DNA of 64,000 bases from Nannochloropsis salina CCMP1776 (GCA_004565275.1 SDOX01000002.1:752884-816883), one strand, 5' to 3'; numbered from the stretch's first letter, positions 19,588-32,170 are shown. Notes: generated by a model not told the origin, from the letters alone. Numbers and translations: made by a program.

Positions 19588-22500
19588 ATGGTGCTTTTTA
19601 AGCACGAAGGAAAAGAGGACCAGCTGCTGGATTTGGCTGCAGAAGTGGTCAAGGCCGGGCATGCCTCCGGGCTAGGTTCACGCGAGCGCTTCGGGCTCTT
19701 GATGGCCCTTACAAAGATCAATGCCAACGCAACCAAGCTCGGAACCACTCACTACCTTTCCCGGCTTCATTCTCCAAATCTAAACCTACAAGAAGACTCC
19801 GCAAATGAAATTTTACTGCATGTCGAGGCCGCAGAGATGTTGTTGCGGGCAGGATCAGAGGGCTCAGAAATGGCAAAGACTCCTGAGTGGGGGGCCATTG
19901 TTGCGACATGGATAGAGAAAGCAGCGCTGCCCATCCTTTTGTCGCGGCGCTCTGATCTTGATATTGTCCATAAAAGAGTCGGTATACATATTGCCCCTAC
20001 GATAGTCTCTCAAAATGAGCCCCAAGCTTCGACAGCAATGGAAGCAGCCACAATAAAGGTGCTTGAGAACATATGCCTTCGAGCGAATACCCCGGGAGCA
20101 GAGAAGGACACTGGTCTCTTGGGAAGGGTAGGCGCTCAGATTGGATGGGTTGCTGTCTTTTTGAAAGGTTGCGCTCGGAATCAAGAGTATGTCTTGCCCC
20201 TCCCGGTACTCAAGCGTTGTCTTAACATTATACGATACTGTCAAATACCTGTGATTCGATCTATTCTGGTGAGAGAAATGGCTCCTGCTTTGGCGGATGT
20301 GCTAGAATCAAGAGAGAGAATGGAAGATATGGCTTTACACGCTGATGTGTGGAATATGATACGTGATATCTACGGCCTTGGAAGGGTTGAAGACGAGGTA
20401 AGCGCAATACAAGGGTGTCTTGAAACCGTCGGAATGATTGTCTCCGCGCATGGGGTCACTGACCGTATCAACTTCTACAGCGAAAACAAAAATTGCTAAT
20501 AAAGTTTTTTCCTCCCCCTCTATACTTTGTCGCCAGCGGGACGCTTTCGCTATGCTCTGCGTCCTTCAGCATGCTTTGATCCAGGCCCTATCACTCGGAC
20601 AGGCCGACCGCGGCTTCTGGACAATGGTGCGAGACGGCCTTTCCAGCAGTTGCAGTACGGTACGAAAACGCGCCTTGTACATTTTAAATGTGCTGGTGGA
20701 CCATGCAAAATCAGCGGCGTATTATGCGGGATCCAATGCCGGTGCGACTGTGCAAGCGGGCGCACAGAGCCTGCTGTGGTGGGACCGGTTTGTCCAAGTT
20801 ATTGACATGTTCAATACAGCATTGGAGACGCACTTGCTGAATCAAACTCTACCCATGTGCACCTCTTTACTGCGGGAGGCCTTCGGCGTTTCGGAGGAAA
20901 AGGAAATGGCCCAAGACCGCTCAATTCATGAAGATGTCGGTGCCCCTCTCCCAGACCCGGCCTTCAAGTGGGCGACGTTGCTCCTTGCCCGTGCAATCAC
21001 GGTGCCAAATTTTGCGGTTCAACGCATCTATTTGCTATGGCTGATGAGTGAAGATGGGAAGAAGAGCGTGCCTTTGGGAAAACTTGGACCAGAGTTTATC
21101 GAGAGGTACATTTTGCCCGCTTTCAAGGAAATGAGCAACTTCAAAGAGCACCGGACGAATGTCGGGCGCTTTCTGGCCCTTCTTGTGACTTCTCAAGCAG
21201 AGTGCGAAGCGCGAAGGGAGGTGCTCGTCGCCATTTTTGTGTTTTGCAAGGATTCTGTGCAAAGCGCCTTGGTGCGACAGACACTGCTCGGCTTCATCGA
21301 ACAAGACGATGTGCTCCCAACTTTCTCACCATGTCTAGAGGCTGGAGACTTGGAGCTGACGTGCCAAATGATCTCTGCTATGGAATCCCAGTACAATCAT
21401 GGGCTTCGTCAACTTTTCGCTGAACTTGTCATAAAGTGCTGGGAGGTTTTCACCGATTACCCAAGGCTTGCCGCTGCCGGACCTAATAGTGCGGCGATCC
21501 TGCGCAATGCTCTCCTTGTTATACCTGTGAAAGCATCTTTGGGTACTTGCTACGAACGTCTTGCACGCTTCTTGGAAGTAATAGCCGGGGCGGGCGATTT
21601 TCGAATGTGGTGGAGTGAAACAACAATGCAAGCCAGTAAAGCTCTGGTTCTGGGCAACACAGCACGTTGCGGCGATGAGATTACGCTCGCTTCATCAGGG
21701 TCTTTGGGGAATAAGCATTGGTCAGCGCCAGAAGGTTCCATATGGTTTTCAGCTGAAGGGCTTAGATGTTTTGAAAGCATCCATCAACCCAACATCTCCT
21801 CGTGCGCCCTGGCCTGTATGTTTTTGCCGGCCTCTGCGGCGGCTCAAACGCTCAGCCCCGTCCAGCATGTCCTTGGGCGTATACAGTCGCATCCCTACAT
21901 ATCATTGCGATGTTGCTTGGTTTCGTTTTTAATGGTGTGTAATTTGGGCAAATTTTTGCGGGAAAGGGATCATCCTGCTGTACGCGAAACCCTCCGACAA
22001 CACGCTGGAGGGACGTCAGAGTATCTAGCTGGATTGCTGCGAGAAAGTATCTCAATATCGGAAACCCATTATGGTGAAGGCGATCGTGGACGCATATTTG
22101 ACGTTTTGGTTGAGGTCTTTGGAACATTTGTGTGGCTGGCAGCAGATAACGGGTAGGTGATAGTTCTATATCGTCCATGTGAGGTAGCGGGTTGCATACC
22201 GGCGCGCACCTTCGCGTCGCATTAGAGTCAGATTATCGTTGCACGACTTTTAACGTTTTCATGAAGGGCCATCGTATTTTTGCATATTTAAATAATCCCA
22301 ATAGACAAGTAGCCAATGCTGTTGAGAGGCTTGTGCAAACGTTCGCCACAACGCTGCGTTCAAGCTTGAATGGTGGAACCTGCGGAGGAGCTAACAATGT
22401 TCAACTTATGCGAACGGTCGCCCTTCTTCAAAGCATCTTGGGAGCGTTGTCATGTTATCCGGGATCTGACATTTTTATACTTGTAAGAGAACGGTGGGCT

Positions 22501-25073
22501 GATGCTTTGTCGCGCGATCTTTTTGCTGCCACTGCGAAATTGACGTCTCGGGCAGACGGACGTGGCTTATTTCTGTCTCTCGTTCTGGATGATGTATGGA
22601 GAAGTCTGGCTCTTTTGCACGGAATGCAAAGCTCTCACTCAAATAATGATAGTTATGGTAAGTTGAGCGGAGAAAGGGAAGAATATATAGAATAAATCAG
22701 GACACTCATTTTTACCTTAGTCCCCTACGTAGATCATGTATCTTCACTTACGTGCTAAAATATTCGTCCATGCATACAGGCGCTTCAATCCCCGTTGAAA
22801 TGGATTTCTTTTTCGCTGCCATTGAAACGGCAAGCCGAAATTCACTGCCCGACATTTTGTACAGCATGAATCACTACCTATTGTCGTACCTATTTCCCTC
22901 TCAAAAGTAAGGGGCAATGTGTGTCGGTTTTGATGTCTTGAATAGAAAAATTTCGCCCAACATTATCCCTGTCCCTTTTACTTCTATTCTTAACAGCACA
23001 TTAAATGCTCAAGATATTGTGCAGATACGACAGGAACGCCTGAAAACTATCGTCATGCTGGTTTTAAGATGTGTAGAAGAATGCAACTATCGGCGACGGG
23101 TAGCCCAGCTTGCCGTTGATATGGTATTTTCACCGTTGGTACTCAAAGATCCTGCATTTTGTCGAGGTGTGGACAATCACGTACGATATTTTTTTAATCG
23201 TTTAATCGGCCTGGGTACGATTAAGCGAGGTTATCTTGTTTTGGATGCCACTGCTCGGCTGGTTTCGATTTGGAAGTCTGATTTCCAGGCCGTTTCCTTA
23301 GCGGGAGAATTTTCCAAAGAACTAGTGGAACTTTTAGTTCTACGTGAATTAGCAGACGACGTGTACCAGCAATCAATTGATGAGGGACGCGAGTTTGACT
23401 TTTTCGCTGAGAATCACACAACCGGGGTTACGAAGCAGCAAAAACGAGAGGGTCAACCGTGTATCTTACTTCGCATCCTCGTCTTGGGATGCTTGTGCGA
23501 CTTGTTTCGCATGAATAATACGTCGGAGGCAGGGCAGAAGGAGTTTGTTATGTCCTTAATGATTCGTTTGTTCGAAACAGCGGCGGCAGTGGATTTGCGT
23601 CGGGCCCAGATTCTATCTTCTCCTGATTATTCTCGCAAGCTCAGAGCATGGCAAGCCATTTGCGTACTTATACCTTTCGTAGATAAGGAGCACGTCGAGG
23701 CGATTCAAGAATTGATTGTCACAGCCATGCGAACAGTTGCTGTTCCGTCCGTGCGTTTTTATCAGGAAATTGTTTTGTCGTATTTATGTCAAAAGTTTCC
23801 TGACGTGGCAATTCCTTTCCTCATGAGAAATCTGAGCGACTTGAATGTCCCGCCACTGACAAGCGCATCGCTCATTCTCTCCGCGGGCCTGGCATGTCTG
23901 ACGACCAGTTCGGTGTTCGTGGGCGGGAAACTACCACAAGAATATGTTGGACCCCTTCTACAAGTCATTCTGCCCTGGCTTTCGGGACAACACGCAAATA
24001 CACGCATTGTGGCCCAACTACTTTCATTTTATCTTTTGTCGCGTCTATTAGGCGAAGACATGGATATAAATACCGAAGCGCTTGCGAATATTGGTGGCAA
24101 CCTACCCCCGGGAGAAAAGATAAACTACATGTACCTAAGTGGAACTCTGCGTTTTCTACGGGACCATCGGGAAATGGCAGGGCTGCGGCAAAAGACAATG
24201 CTTCATTTCCGAAAATTATCCGTACCTGAAACTTGCACTTTGAGGTATTTGCTCGAACAACAGAGCACAATGGAGGGAGACAGTGTGTCAGACTTGGTTC
24301 CGGTCCATATTGAAACGGCCCTGCGCGACGCCATGACTTTGTTATACCGGGAGCTCGAGGCTAAACATTTCATGACGTACACGTCTATGGCACCACTCAC
24401 CAAAGGTGAGAATCTGTTTGACATCGATCAAAATTCAATCACTATTGAAAGAGTCGTATCCGCAGACACTGACGGAGCAGTATCTTCAAATTGCCCTTCA
24501 TTTCAGAAGAAGATAAGTGTGTCAGACGTGTTCACTGCCCTGCTTCCGTCCCAACCGTTGATCCAATCAACAAATGCTCGCGGTGTTCAATTGCAGGAAT
24601 TTGTCATGTGTGCATCATTGTTGGAACGCGTGCCCAATCTCGCGGGCCTGGCACGAACGTGCGAAATTTTTGCCGTATCCAAACTCGTCATTCCAGACTT
24701 GCGTTTGCTGAGAGACCCTCTATTTGAAAAGATATCCTCTTCAGCGGGAAGGTGGATAAAGATCGAAGAAGTGCACGAGGGCCGCACCCGTGCATATCTT
24801 CAGCGCTGCAAGCAAGAAGGGTACACAATTGTCGGATTAGAGCAGACTGATGACAGCTTTTGTCTTTCTGGCGTTGTCTTACCCCGCAAAATGGTCCTCC
24901 TCGTGGGTCGCGAGAAAGAGGGTGTTCCGGTTCCTTTGCTCCAAGAGCTGGACCTGGTTGTTCAAATACCCCAACTAGGCCTGGTGCGAAGTTTAAATGT
25001 GCATGTATCGGCATCCCTGATTGTATGGGAGCATTATAAGCAACATCGTGGACAAGCCGATGCCAAAGAATGA
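19588..25073 (+). CDS. TRM3: tRNA (guanosine-18-2'-O)-methyltransferase, Trm3/TARBP1
   Basis: Five exons (19588-20397, 20537-22152, 22305-22657, 22780-22906, 22997-25073) join in phase to 1660 aa, near the length of human TARBP1 (about 1620). Roughly 1500 N-terminal residues form a helical, HEAT/ARM-like region with no catalytic motif. The last ~150 residues are a SpoU (SPOUT) methyltransferase: LARTCEIFAVSKLVIPD, then VVLPRKMVLLVGREKEGVP (motif 2) and QIPQLGLVRSLNVHVSASLI (motif 3), the knot that binds S-adenosylmethionine. Trm3 methylates the ribose of G18 in the tRNA D-loop. Codons here are clearly more A/T-ended than in neighbouring blocks. The first ATG in frame (19588) is used as the start. 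The exon-5 acceptor after TTAACAG is preferred over a nearer one that would leave a ~40-nt intron. Confidence 0.88.
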
Positions 25074-25131
25074 TACATTGTGCCATTAATTAATGAGCCA
25101 TTCTGCCCCTTTCTTCACAGTTGATGTCATT

Positions 25132-27368
25132 TTACGATTTCAGTTGCTCCAATGTGCTCAGGCTTTTAGCAAAGCGCCCATCGAACGCGCTTAACCATTG
25201 CAGTCGATTATGTTGGCTGATGGTGGATGTGCGCCGGGTTTTTATTGATCCAAAATGCTTTCCTTTTCTTGACTTCATGTCAGGTTGTTCGTGTTGGGCC
25301 TCAAGAGGTTTTTGAGAATGCTTTTGGATTGTGACATCGATTCCAGCTTGTGTACAAGCTTCAGCCACTCGAGATTTCGCAGATCGAACCTTCTCAATCG
25401 TTGCAGATACTTGCTTTGTGAAGAGACGGTCGCGCCTGTTTTTGACGTGGTTCGTGCACATCAAGGAGCGAAAGACGTGTTAAGAGCAAAAATTGATTAG
25501 GCATCCCTCCCCCCCTCTAGTCGACATTCTTACACGGAGGATGGCAGCTGAGGGAGTACTGGTTTAGGCACTGAACTTAAAAGAACAGATTCTTTGGAAC
25601 GGATGCCAGGAAGTGTAGGCGTCGAATAAAGCTGGCTCCGAAACTCGTCTCTGTCGTATTCTGCGTTTTTGTTGCTTATCAGATGTCTGGCTTCGACTGC
25701 TTCATCCGAACTAACAGAGAGTCGCTTCCTGCCTAATTCTTTCATATCAATCCTTTCCTCGGCGGTATCTCCGCCACTTTCGGTCTCAAATAGCCGGAGG
25801 CCATTCGTCCCAATTATAGGCTCGACTTCATCTTCATTCTTGTCAAGGGCCCTCGATGAAGCACTACCGCTGGCAAGGTGTTGACATCGTTGCTTATCTT
25901 TCCAATAGAAAAGAGAAGCCTCTCTCGCCAGATTTGTCACGCTAGTTGATACATCCAATGAAGCGAGTGAATTAGCGTTCCCTTCGTCTTTTCCGTGCGT
26001 CCCTACAAATTTCGCCCTTCTATCACATATCTGGGATGCTGGTCGGAGCTCTTGCGACTCTTTCTTAGAATCTTTGTTTGAGTGCATGATTGAAATGTTC
26101 AACGCAAGATTACTTTCACAATCGACAGCAGGAGTACGGACGTACTTCCTTTCACTGAGTGCAGATGGGATTTGAGACGATATAATCGCTTTGCCGATAG
26201 ATTTGCTCATTGCCTTTTCCCGCTGTCGCTCTGCATGATGTTTTAAGAAACGTAAATTCAAACGTTGCTTGCGCAATTTCTCAGCCACGCGGCAGATCCT
26301 TTCCTCTTTTAGCTGAAGTTGAGACTCCCATTCAACAAGTTGCATACGCTGTGCTTGTCCTTGCCGTCGTAACCGGTCCCGTAGTGATCTCAATATAGCC
26401 TCGCTCTCGACCAGCTCCACTTGCGCGATAGAGTCTGTTGATGATAATTTACCACGGGAATCATCATAGCCACACGTGTTAGGCTCAGGATTGGGGACAG
26501 ATGTGCATGTTGTTTCTTGTGCTTCCATTGCACATTCTTGCTCCTGTGATCGCAAGCGCTCAACATATCTCTGTCGTCGTCGTCGTCGTCGTTGTTGTTG
26601 TTGTGATTGTTGTTGTTGTTGTTGTCGTTGTGGTTTTGGTTGTTGTGGCTGTTGTTGTGGTGGTGATGGTTGTTGTTGTTGTGGTTGTTGTTGTACTTCA
26701 CCTTGATCTACAACATTCTCGATTTTCCGCGCTTTACGAAGCTGCGATTCGACTTTGAGTTTGGTTGACACCGCATGCTGAAATTTTCGGGATAGTCTTT
26801 CGTGAGCCTCCACACTATCTCGTAGCGCTGACTCTACACGCTCCTTGTCCTGATTTATCATGACTGTTTGTTTCTCCGCAAGTCTTCGAGCCCTGTCGTG
26901 AGCATGAAAAAGGTTAAGGACTTAGATTTTTTTATGTGGACGATTTCTGCCTGTGATGATTCCATCAGAATTGTCATTTCCTTTAATGATTGAAAAACGT
27001 GATTCTTCTTCAGTTTTTGAGAATGTATACCTCAAAGCCTTTAAGGCGATTTTTCTCTGCTTCTTCGCATTAAGTTCAGCTAGCTCTGCCTTTTCTTTCA
27101 GAGCCTCCATCTCCCCACCTGATATGTGGGGGTCTTTTTGGTAGCAAGGAGGCTTGCGTCTAGGAACCGGCATATTTGTTAGCGTGGAGGTTTGATCTTG
27201 CAGATTGGTAGTATGAGAAAGCGACAAAAAAGTCGACTTAAGGCGGCGATTACGAGTGACTATACGCATAGGAATGTCTTGGAGGCGAATGTTTTGTGTT
27301 AAAGTTCGCAATGACATTGCATATCTCGCCCGGACTCCCAATTTAGGTTTGTTTTCCATAGACCTCAT
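25132..27368 (-). CDS. PolyQ- and coiled-coil-rich protein of unknown function
   Basis: Three exons (27031-27368, 25534-26892, 25132-25435) join in phase to about 666 aa; the third is supported only by matching splice signals and phase (donor GTAAGA, acceptor AACAG). No known domain is recognised. Residues ~75-115 and 195-260 look like coiled coils (many Lys/Glu/Arg heptads, e.g. KEKAELAELNAKKQRKIALK). A Gln/Pro/Arg low-complexity run encoded by 26572-26696 separates them. A second coiled coil (LRSLRDRLRRQGQAQRMQL) follows, then a long Ser/Glu/Asp-rich disordered region. This could be a cytoskeletal or scaffold protein, but nothing specific supports that. Its 3' end faces that of TRM3 (58 bp gap). 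It starts 234 bp from the divergent PX-domain gene. Confidence 0.6.
26572..26696. repeat. Trinucleotide microsatellite coding for Gln/Arg run
   Basis: On the + strand this stretch is mostly GTC then GTT/TTG triplets with interruptions (GAT, GGT, GGC). On the gene strand it encodes an Arg run followed by Gln runs broken by Pro and Lys. Mixed CAA/CAG-type codons suggest an expanded but decaying triplet repeat, likely variable in length between strains. Confidence 0.85.
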
Positions 27369-27602
27369 CCCTGTAAGTGTATATACACATTGGAAAAATT
27401 ACCACATACGTTTATCGGAGTACGGTATGAATAGAGACAAAAGAGGGAGCGCTTGCGGGTTTGATAAACGGCACCGTAGCCGTTAGCGGCCGTTTACTTC
27501 CCTGAAGCATTCCTGACTGTGGTGTCGGTAAAAAACATCCCCGAGCTTGGAAATCGACGATTATGTATAACATTTCGTTGTTGTTGTTTTTATAGGTCCA
27601 GC

Positions 27603-29535
27603 ATGGAGGGTGGCTTCAATCAATTTTTGTCTTCCTTCCTACCGATGCGAGCTTGGCATATTACAGTAAGCCTCCCATTACCATGCAGCCCGTACACCTG
27701 CGACATAGTGATACCCAGATCGTCATCCCTGCACGTAGGCAACATAAAGGCAGCTTTATTTGATGCCTTAGCACTGGCGCCCCAACGTACTGCTTCTGAC
27801 AGCGGTCCCGTCGCAAAAATGGAGGGGGCCTGGTGTACTTTCTATGTCGGCCAGCGTCCGAAATTCAACAAGGCTGCCCAACGTACTGACGTAGACACTT
27901 TGCTGGCATACGGCTCACAGTGCTATAGATTTATTGTAAAATGGCCTGGGTGCGAAGCAGGTATGCACTTGCACGAAGATATTTGTGTGCCTTTTGGACG
28001 CCACCATTGGTACTTGGTTCCTCTTTCAGATAGTCTATCCTCGCGCTTCCTCATCCAGATGACGGGAAGAAGGTGAGATCAAATAGGGTAACGACATCTT
28101 ACCCTAGGTATCATTTTTGCGGGAGGAAAAATCAGCAAGCTTTGATATCATCCTCTCTCCCCTCTTACTCCTACAATAGGATTAAAACTGACGCTTTTGG
28201 GAAAGAGTATGTCGCATTCCAGATAGGTGTTAAAAATGGAAATTTGGCTTGGCAACTCAGTAAGAGATTTTCTGAATTTGCGAGCATGCATGGGAAATTT
28301 TGCAGGCACCTGGAGCAACGTTGGCAGAATTGGCCGGAGGAATATAGGCATCTTCACGCTTACTTACCGGCACTTCCACCTAGGCTTTGGCATAAATCGG
28401 CAGAGAGTCTTGATGGCAGGCAAAAAGATCTGGAGGTTTATTTTCAACGTCTTCTTGACGTCCCTATAGCTACAGAAGATCCGCACGTGCTGGCCTTTTT
28501 GGGGATAGTCTCATCCCTGAGCGCGGAGCTTGCATCCCCAAGCGCAGAGTTCAATGCTCACTCCAATGCCATGAAGCAAAGAAAGATTATACATGTGTCT
28601 TCTCTGAATGGCGATCTTGAAATGGGTGACATTATACTCTTTCAGTGCGCGCACGCCCTCGCAGGCCTTCAGCGAGGTGTGACACGTGCGGAATGGGATC
28701 ACGGTAGGTACCTTCCGCTTTAAGCGCCCAGCCCGTGAATGTGAAAACCTACCTTGTTGCTTGCTGTGAAGGCATAATAATCAAACATATTTCCTCCCCT
28801 CCAAATCATCCCAATATAGTGGCTGTAGTCGTTAAACGCCAAGACGGTCGCGGGTGCGATCTTCTTGAAAGTACTTGTGACGGCGTTACCTGCGTCCCTC
28901 TTTCCGCTCGGATGGCTGCCTATGCTACAGAGTTTACGTCCTACATGGGGGTCCGCAAATTACAAGGGCGAAGGACAGCTGCAATGGAAAAAAACTTGCA
29001 AGGATTTGTGGAACGGATCAATGGTCGGCCATATGGATTTCCGTTGACTACATTGTTCGCAAAGAAGTACATCACCAGCGACACAGACGTTGCTCCTGTT
29101 ACTGCTTACGGCTTACCTTCTCCGAAGTCAAATACTTGGCATCCGAATCTCCGCTCTGTCCCTTTCTACCTTGACTTCTTGAACAATCGCCGGAGGCATT
29201 CAAAAGTCACGGCCTTGTCAGCTTCAAATCCCTCCCAAGCAGATTCAAGTAGCGAAATGGAGGTAGTTGAGAAGGCGAGAAGGAAATTTTCCCAGGAGAG
29301 AGGTTTCTTTTGTAGCAATCTAGTGGCTGCTGCATTGCGAGAGATGTGCGTGCTAAAACCAGACATTAATGATGACTACTTTTGGCCCGGTGCCTTCACT
29401 GAAGGTGGTGAGATAGACGATGCCTTTCGGGATGGGTACTGTCTCAGTGACGTGATGTTGGTGGACACCGCCACGCTTGAGCTGGGGCGAGCCACATTTG
29501 AAGCGGCAGAGGTAGCGCTTTCGTCCTCAAAGTGA
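27603..29535 (+). CDS. PX-domain protein fused to a permuted papain-like (YiiX/NlpC-type) hydrolase
   Basis: Exons 27603-28072, 28180-28703 and 28820-29535 join in phase to 569 aa. Residues 1-150 are unassigned, possibly a beta-rich C2-like domain. Residues ~158-270 form a PX domain: KEYVAFQIGVKNGNLAWQLS, KRFSEFASMHGKF, YLPALPPRLW and LEVYFQRLLD, the RFSEF basic pocket that binds phosphoinositides. The C-terminal ~270 residues read as a permuted papain-like fold: GDIILFQ opening, catalytic-type His331 in EWDHVAVVVK, and Cys496 in GFFCSNLVAAALREM, the same His-before-Cys order as YiiX/LRAT-like and NlpC-permuted enzymes. These cleave amide or thioester bonds in lipids or peptides. Membrane-recruited lipid or peptide hydrolysis is an inference. 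Confidence 0.72.
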
Positions 29536-29955
29536 CATAATTCGGTTGCAAATCCCATCAAGTACAGGCCTCCGCACGGACTGAGTACAGCGCACCAGCT
29601 GTTTTTACTTTTTTTCTTTCTTTCACGAATCAGGTTGAGAGCGAAGGCAAAATCGGGAGTCTACCCTCCCAGAATTAAATAACGAACACAGCCTCCCTAT
29701 TGGTACTAACCGTGGGCACCATGAAACATTATCAGACTGCATTAATTTTCTGTCCCCGAGGCCCGTCCTACCGTATCGAGGTTGCATAGAAAATGTGCTC
29801 GAGAGGGAGCAAGGGGCTTCCCATCCATGATGCATTTATCATCCGATACAGTTCCCTGGGTCATCGTCGACGGATATCTCTTGACATGTGATCGATCCCC
29901 ATCGCCAAAACGCTGTAGTGACCTGCAAACCCTTTACAGCGGACGACCTTCATTC
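29536..29955. other. Convergent intergenic region
   Basis: The 3' ends of the PX-hydrolase and carrier genes face each other over 420 bp. No gene or clear repeat was seen. Confidence 0.5.
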
Positions 29956-31866
29956 TTATTTCGTGGCAACATTGGGCTTGAGGTCGGCTAGGATGCGCTT
30001 GGACACTGGTAGGATGATAAGGGCAACATTTGTATAGAGGGGAAATGCATTCAGTTCGAAACTAGACCACTTGAGCATCTTTCTCCGCCCGTCTTCCCCT
30101 CTGTTCCCGAGCCAGAACGCACTTTCATAGGCGCCGAGATGAATGACTGTGAAGGGTAACAGCCACAGCACACGCGCGCTGGACCCTGACATGAAGCTGG
30201 AGATGCCTCCCTCCGTCTTATACATCTTTTGGACCACGTCAAAGAATCCCGTGTATTGGGTCTAAAGGGCGGATCGGGATAAAGTAGGGAAGAGGAATGG
30301 GGAGTTATACGCAGAACAGAGAAGAGGGTATGAAAATTAAGACACGGGACTTCGCGCCATTGTCGTGCCGCGCCTGAAAGTAAGAGATAAAAGGATACCA
30401 TGCCGCGACGGAGCTCAAACCCTCTTTCTGGCATTCCTATCCCACTCAATCCCCCGACGCCTCCCTTCCCTCCGGCCTCACCCCAGTCATCAGTCGCGTC
30501 TTGACCAGATCGAGAGGATTGGTCAACAAGCCCACCAAGCCTCCTGTCACTGCTGCCGCCCCCAGCTCTTCGTAAGTCGTAAGCTCCTGAAATGGCATTA
30601 GCAGTCAATGAGGATCCATGTGCGCAAACGGACAGAGGGCCGAGCCAAGGACATCTCATCTGTTGAATGCTTACCTCACGCTTACGATACTTTTTGATCA
30701 GGGTCTTAAAGTTTTCGTACAAGCCCAGCTCGAGCATGGTGTAGGGCACATCGCGAATCAGGGTAGCCCTGAAGGCAGTTAAAGGCAAGAATTAGGACTG
30801 ATCATGTGCGAATGGAGGGAAGAGAGAGACAAGCATACAGGGATTCCCCTGACTCACTTGTAGCCCACGAAAAATCCGGGCAGCCCCTCGGTCTTCCACA
30901 TCTGCTTGATGCCGTCCACCATATTCGGGACCACGCCCGCCTGCCCAGCGAAACCGAGGAGGGTAGTATGGCGGTCGTGGGACGCCGTACAGAATCGACA
31001 TGTCCATCCCACCCCATCCCTGCCTCGTGCTGTCCACAGCCACGCCAATCTCGGGCCTTTGCTTCCCTCCCCCTACCTGCAAACGTTGCTTGACGAGCTC
31101 TCCGGGCACCATCACCACGGAACAGGATAGAAATGCTCCGGCGGCACAGACGAAATGGGAGTATGCATGCAAAGCGGAGGGCAAAACGGGTGCGACAAGC
31201 TTCTTTCCCCACTCGTAGGTGGCGAATTTGATCGCACCCGAGAGCCCGTCCATGGTGACATAGGGAACCACGCCTAGTCATGGAGGGGAGAGAGGCCGTG
31301 ACAGGTCAGACGTGCGTCAAGGGCACAGCCAGGATCACACTTCGTACCTGCATAAAAACCTATAGGCCCCATCTCCTTTAAAATTTTGGAGCATGCCTTG
31401 ACGATGCTTAGACCCTTTTGTGTTAGAGTAGATAAAAAGCAGTCATACATTAGGAATGGGGTGGCTACATGCAGCCATCGCACGACAACAACAAGCAGCC
31501 ATCGCACCACAACATTTTAGCTTACCGCCGGAGCTGCCTGCTGCACGGTCTTAATGGTGTCAATGGGATGCATAGCCAGGTCTCCGATAGCCGTGGCAAC
31601 ACCGCCCTGTGCAAAACGAGGAGAAAATTGTCATCTTTCGATCCCTTATTTCCCCGCCTCCATACGCATCACCAGGCACGTACCGCGATCATCATGTCAA
31701 TGGTGTTTAGTTTGTGGGTCACGTCTGCCTTGCGTGCAGAGGGCGCAGGTACGACCTTGAGGCTCTTGGCAGGCGCAGCCGGGAGGGCACGCACCTGGTT
31801 TTCCAGGGCGTAAAGCGCTAATACTATCAGGAGCAGGAGCGGCCGGTGCTGTCCCGTCATGGTCAT
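29956..31866 (-). CDS. Mitochondrial carrier family protein (S-adenosylmethionine-carrier-like) with N-terminal signal peptide
   Basis: Eight exons (31684-31866, 31526-31606, 31348-31414, 31077-31273, 30858-30940, 30675-30768, 30482-30586, 29956-30261) join in phase to 371 aa. The three carrier repeats each have the Px[D/E]xx[K/R] signature: HPIDTIKTVQQ, VPGELVKQRLQ and NPLDLVKTRLMT, with following GFYAG, GFFVGYK and SFMSGSSARV helix-ends. Odd helices and the repeat-2 motif are close to SAM carriers (SAMC: VPAELVKQR type). The N-terminus is a hydrophobic signal peptide (HRPLLLLIVLALYALENQVRA|LP) instead of a mitochondrial presequence, so plastid or other endomembrane entry is likely. The +1 residue is Leu, not the favoured Phe. 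The substrate is inferred only from similarity. It is divergent from the next gene. Confidence 0.8.
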
Positions 31867-32170
31867 CGTCCTCGCAAAGCTTAGGGGAAAAAAGAAAACG
31901 GCGGGAGAAAACCCGGTGTAAGCCTCAAGAAAAAGCTGTGGACTTCCCGCCGCGACTGTGTATTCGTCGGTCGTATTCAAAGTGATGTGCGGGCGTGAGA
32001 GGAAGGAGAAACAGAGGCATCGGGCACGATATTCGTGCGAGATGATAGGGAGCCGTCCATCCCATGGAGGCTCTAGCGTCTGCCCCTCCCACATACACCA
32101 CCACGACCGAAGCACCGCAAATATGTGCCTGACATGCACCCCGACTCTATTACCCTATTCTACAGGAATT
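31867..32170. other. Divergent intergenic region between two plastid-directed genes
   Basis: These 304 bp separate the carrier start and the start of the unknown plastid protein. Shared regulation is possible; no motif is assigned. Confidence 0.45.

Noticed and set aside
22907-22946. Near acceptor (GAATAG) for the last TRM3 exon
   Set aside because: It would leave a ~40-nt intron, far below the others; the TTAACAG acceptor gives 90 nt and keeps phase.
25132-25464. Separate 110-aa gene on the minus strand
   Set aside because: Its frame joins in phase to the upstream coiled-coil gene through good splice signals, so it is better read as that gene's last exon.
26476-26758. Plus-strand frames rich in Cys or Val
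   Set aside because: They are antisense readings of the CAA/CAG-type triplet repeat and have no other support.
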